From contig NZ_KB910516.1 of NCBI RefSeq assembly GCF_000372825.1, positions 714,011 to 778,010 of the forward strand: a stretch of DNA of 64,000 nucleotides. Direction: 5' to 3'. This document shows, in pieces, positions 61,813-64,000 of this stretch. Source of the DNA: Methylobacterium sp. 77 (GTDB lineage: Bacteria > Pseudomonadota > Alphaproteobacteria > Rhizobiales > Beijerinckiaceae). Under the pieces are notes generated by a model that saw only the letters and a program-made list of their open reading frames with translations, did no database searches and had not been told where the DNA came from. Within the stretch, counting starts at the first letter, position 1. Each line of letters starts with the position of its first letter. The translations under genes and the position numbers were made by a program.

Positions 61813-63990
61813 TCATGCTGCTGCCTGCTTTCTCGAGACGTAGGCGAACTGGAGAGCATCTGACGCTGAAAGTGGTTTGCTCATCAGGTAGCCCTGAGCA
61901 TGTGTACAGCCTTCCCGACGAACATGGGCAAGCTGTATCTCGTCCTCGATACCCTCCGCGGTGATGCTCGCGCCAAGCCGTTCAGCCAGACCTACGATGG
62001 CGCGTACGATTGCAGCCGTATCGGGATCGCCGATTTCACTGATGAACGATCGGTCGATTTTGATCTTGTCGAATGGGAAACGCCGAAGGTAGTTTAACGA
62101 CGAGAAGCCGGTGCCGAAATCGTCGAGGGCTATATGCACTCCAAGCCCATGTAGCCGATGCAGGCAACTGATCGCGCTCTCTGCGTCACCCATCAGCACA
62201 CTCTCGGTGATCTCTAGTTCGAGACGATGCGGCGGGAGACCGGATGCCGATAGCGCCGCCACAACGGCATGTTCCAAACCCGGCTCGGCGAATTGCAAAG
62301 CGGAGACGTTCACAGCGACCATAAGGTCGCCCGGCCATTTCGCAGCTTCATGACAAGCTTCTTTCAGCGCCCAGGCACCTAGCTGTACGATCAAGCCAAT
62401 CTCTTCAGCCAACGGAATAAATTCGGCAGGCGGCACGAAGCCTCGATCGGGCGTCCGCCAGCGCATAAGCGCTTCAAAGCCGCTGGTCGCATTGGTTTCA
62501 AGGTTCAAAGTCGGCTGATAAAACAACTCAAACTCACCCAATCGAACGGCTTCGCGCACATCCATTTCGAGGGCATTGCGCGCTGCCATCGCCACGTCCA
62601 TCTCAGGTTCGTAGTAGCGGTATGTGCTTCGCCCGGCGGCCTTCGCGCGGTAAAGCGCGATGTCAGCATTCTTGAGTAACTGCTCTGGATCGCCGCCGTC
62701 TTGTGGTCCGACCGCAATGCCAATGCTGATACCGACGCTGACTGTGCGGCCATCGAGATCGAAGGGCAGCTTCACCGCATCTATCACGTGCTGCGCCGTG
62801 GTACTGGCATTTTGCGGGCGGTCGAGGCCTCTCAGTACGATCGCGAACTCGTCGCCGCCAAGTCTAGCAACAGTATCTCCCTCGCGGATGGCCGCCTGTA
62901 GTCTCTCGGCAACCTTTCGGAGGAGGCTGTCACCTGCCGGATGACCCATACTATCGTTCACCGACTTGAATCGATCGAGATCGCAGGCCAGCACCGCGAA
63001 GACATGCCCGCGTCGTTCGGCGCTCACCATTTCGCGGTCAAGGCGATCGCGAAACAAGGTGCGGTTGGGCAATCCGGTAAGCGCATCGTGCAATGCCAAA
63101 TACTCGATCTGCAGTTCGGCCCGCTTGCGCGCTGCGATATCGATATGTATGCCAACGATTCGCTGCGGCTCCCCTGCTGGATTGCGCGTAACAATCTTGC
63201 CGCGTGACAAAAACCAGGTGTAGGCACCGCTCTTGGTGCGCATGCGTTGCTCGCATTCGTAGACCGCGCTTCTACTTTCGATATGATCTCTCAGTGACCT
63301 GCGAGACTTTTCCACGTCATCAGGGTGGGTGAGTTGCATCCAAGAGCGCGCATGGCCCTCGATCTCTCCCGGATCGTAGCCGAGCATGGTCTGCCAACGA
63401 TCTGAGAACCAAACCTTTCCCGTTGTGAAGTCCCAATCCCAGAGACCGTCGCTACCACTATCGAGCGCCAGCGCTAGGCGTTCTTCACTGATCCGCAAAG
63501 CCGTTTCTGCCAACATTCGGTCGCTGACATCTCGCAGTGAGGCTACATAGCCGGTCGGATCGGCATTATCTCCTGATCGGGTGACCTTAAAGGACGCTTC
63601 GATCCACACCCAGCGCCCGTCCTTGTGACGATAACGCTGCCTCGTTATCGCACCGTCGATCCGACCCTGGATCAGGTCGGTAAGCACCCGCTGATAGGCT
63701 GGACGATCATCGGGGTGGACGGTGTCGAGAGGCTGAGTTCCAATCAGTTCGTCAGGACTAACACCGAAAACTTGAAAGGAGGCAGGCGACACATATCGGC
63801 GAGTTGTGTCTAGATCAGACCGGATGATCACGTCGGTCGTGTTCTCTGCGAGCAGCCGATAGGCGGCCTCGCTGGTACGCAATGCCCGATTGGCTCGGCG
63901 CATCCGGTCGGCAAATAGTGCGAGCACGGCAAAGCCTAGGATCATTAGCATGAGCGCGGCAATGCCGGTGGCGAGTGCGAGGCGGGGCAA
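61813..63990 (-). CDS. PAS-PAS-GGDEF-EAL cyclic-di-GMP protein (5' end beyond window)
   Basis: At least 725 residues. A membrane segment near residues 4-28 (ALATGIAALMLMILGFAVLALF), then PAS 1 (AYRLLAENTTDVIIRSDLD), PAS 2 (LALDSGSDGLWDWDF with PAC after it), GGDEF domain with the intact motif RLGGDEFAIVL, and EAL domain with GFEALMRW and DDFGTGFSSLNYLRRFPFDKIKIDRS-type block (quoted in part). Both enzymatic motifs are intact, so it may make and break c-di-GMP. The frame stays open to the right window edge, so the true start may lie beyond it. Confidence 0.93.
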   Translation of the reverse strand: MPRLALATGIAALMLMILGFAVLALFADRMRRANRALRTSEAAYRLLAENTTDVIIRSDLDTTRRYVSPASFQVFGVSPDELIGTQPLDTVHPDDRPAYQRVLTDLIQGRIDGAITRQRYRHKDGRWVWIEASFKVTRSGDNADPTGYVASLRDVSDRMLAETALRISEERLALALDSGSDGLWDWDFTTGKVWFSDRWQTMLGYDPGEIEGHARSWMQLTHPDDVEKSRRSLRDHIESRSAVYECEQRMRTKSGAYTWFLSRGKIVTRNPAGEPQRIVGIHIDIAARKRAELQIEYLALHDALTGLPNRTLFRDRLDREMVSAERRGHVFAVLACDLDRFKSVNDSMGHPAGDSLLRKVAERLQAAIREGDTVARLGGDEFAIVLRGLDRPQNASTTAQHVIDAVKLPFDLDGRTVSVGISIGIAVGPQDGGDPEQLLKNADIALYRAKAAGRSTYRYYEPEMDVAMAARNALEMDVREAVRLGEFELFYQPTLNLETNATSGFEALMRWRTPDRGFVPPAEFIPLAEEIGLIVQLGAWALKEACHEAAKWPGDLMVAVNVSALQFAEPGLEHAVVAALSASGLPPHRLELEITESVLMGDAESAISCLHRLHGLGVHIALDDFGTGFSSLNYLRRFPFDKIKIDRSFISEIGDPDTAAIVRAIVGLAERLGASITAEGIEDEIQLAHVRREGCTHAQGYLMSKPLSASDALQFAYVSRKQAAA

Positions 63991-64000
63991 GCCCGTTTCC

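Noticed and set aside
1..64000. CRISPR arrays, rRNA genes, replication origin
   Set aside because: No regularly spaced repeats, rRNA sequence or origin-like iterons or DnaA clusters were found on reading.

Overview
The window is about 68% GC, densely coded DNA from an alphaproteobacterium. The most likely source is the order Hyphomicrobiales and a Methylobacterium or Methylorubrum type genome. This is inferred from gene content: homospermidine synthase beside a hydroxysqualene dehydroxylase (hopanoid pathway), a DUF3489-DUF2924-serine recombinase module, FixL/FixJ-like regulators, a PAS-GGDEF-EAL protein and many small secreted proteins of unknown function. No rRNA or other marker fixes the genus.

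1-16.7 kb looks like stable chromosomal backbone. On the minus strand an oligopeptide-type ABC importer (two permeases, the first cut by the window edge, plus a family 5 binding protein) is co-directional with a GlcG/HbpS-like protein and an alpha/beta hydrolase. Then come an ABC-F ATPase, an AEC transporter and a solitary LpxC. A Crp/Fnr-type regulator overlaps a PotABC-type importer that has no binding protein beside it. An AsmA-like protein and the two subunits of a 3-oxoacid CoA-transferase, ended by a clear terminator, close the section.

16.7-24.3 kb holds a pyruvyltransferase-like gene, a CAU-anticodon tRNA and, downstream of it, the translationally coupled module DUF3489-DUF2924-serine recombinase. 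Two tandem Rnk/GreA-C-terminal-like genes and gene-poor, repeat-bearing DNA follow.

24.3-37.3 kb carries homospermidine synthase, HpnE, a double universal stress protein, a tiny membrane protein and a stand-alone IspF, followed by a relic of a chemotaxis receptor tail. Next is a run of small secreted or membrane proteins of unknown function, then an M48 metalloprotease with a coupled membrane partner.

37.3-50.2 kb is a mobile and regulatory patchwork. An IS5-like and an IS3-like element bracket a fragment of a DUF2252 gene. Next to them is an RsbQ-like hydrolase overlapping a PAS-PAS hybrid histidine kinase, then a frameshifted tyrosine recombinase pseudogene, a DUF938 methyltransferase with a coupled SDR, and a two-component cluster (receiver protein, FixJ-like regulator, PAS kinase, decayed kinase).

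50.5-64 kb holds an RND efflux pump with its adaptor, a secreted bicupin of the oxalate decarboxylase type separated by a striking 31-bp dyad from a secreted hydrolase, further secreted proteins and a GIY-YIG nuclease-like gene in AT-rich DNA. A broken DNA methyltransferase fused to an IS3 transposase relic follows, and a PAS-GGDEF-EAL protein runs off the right edge. No CRISPR array, replication origin or rRNA gene was seen.
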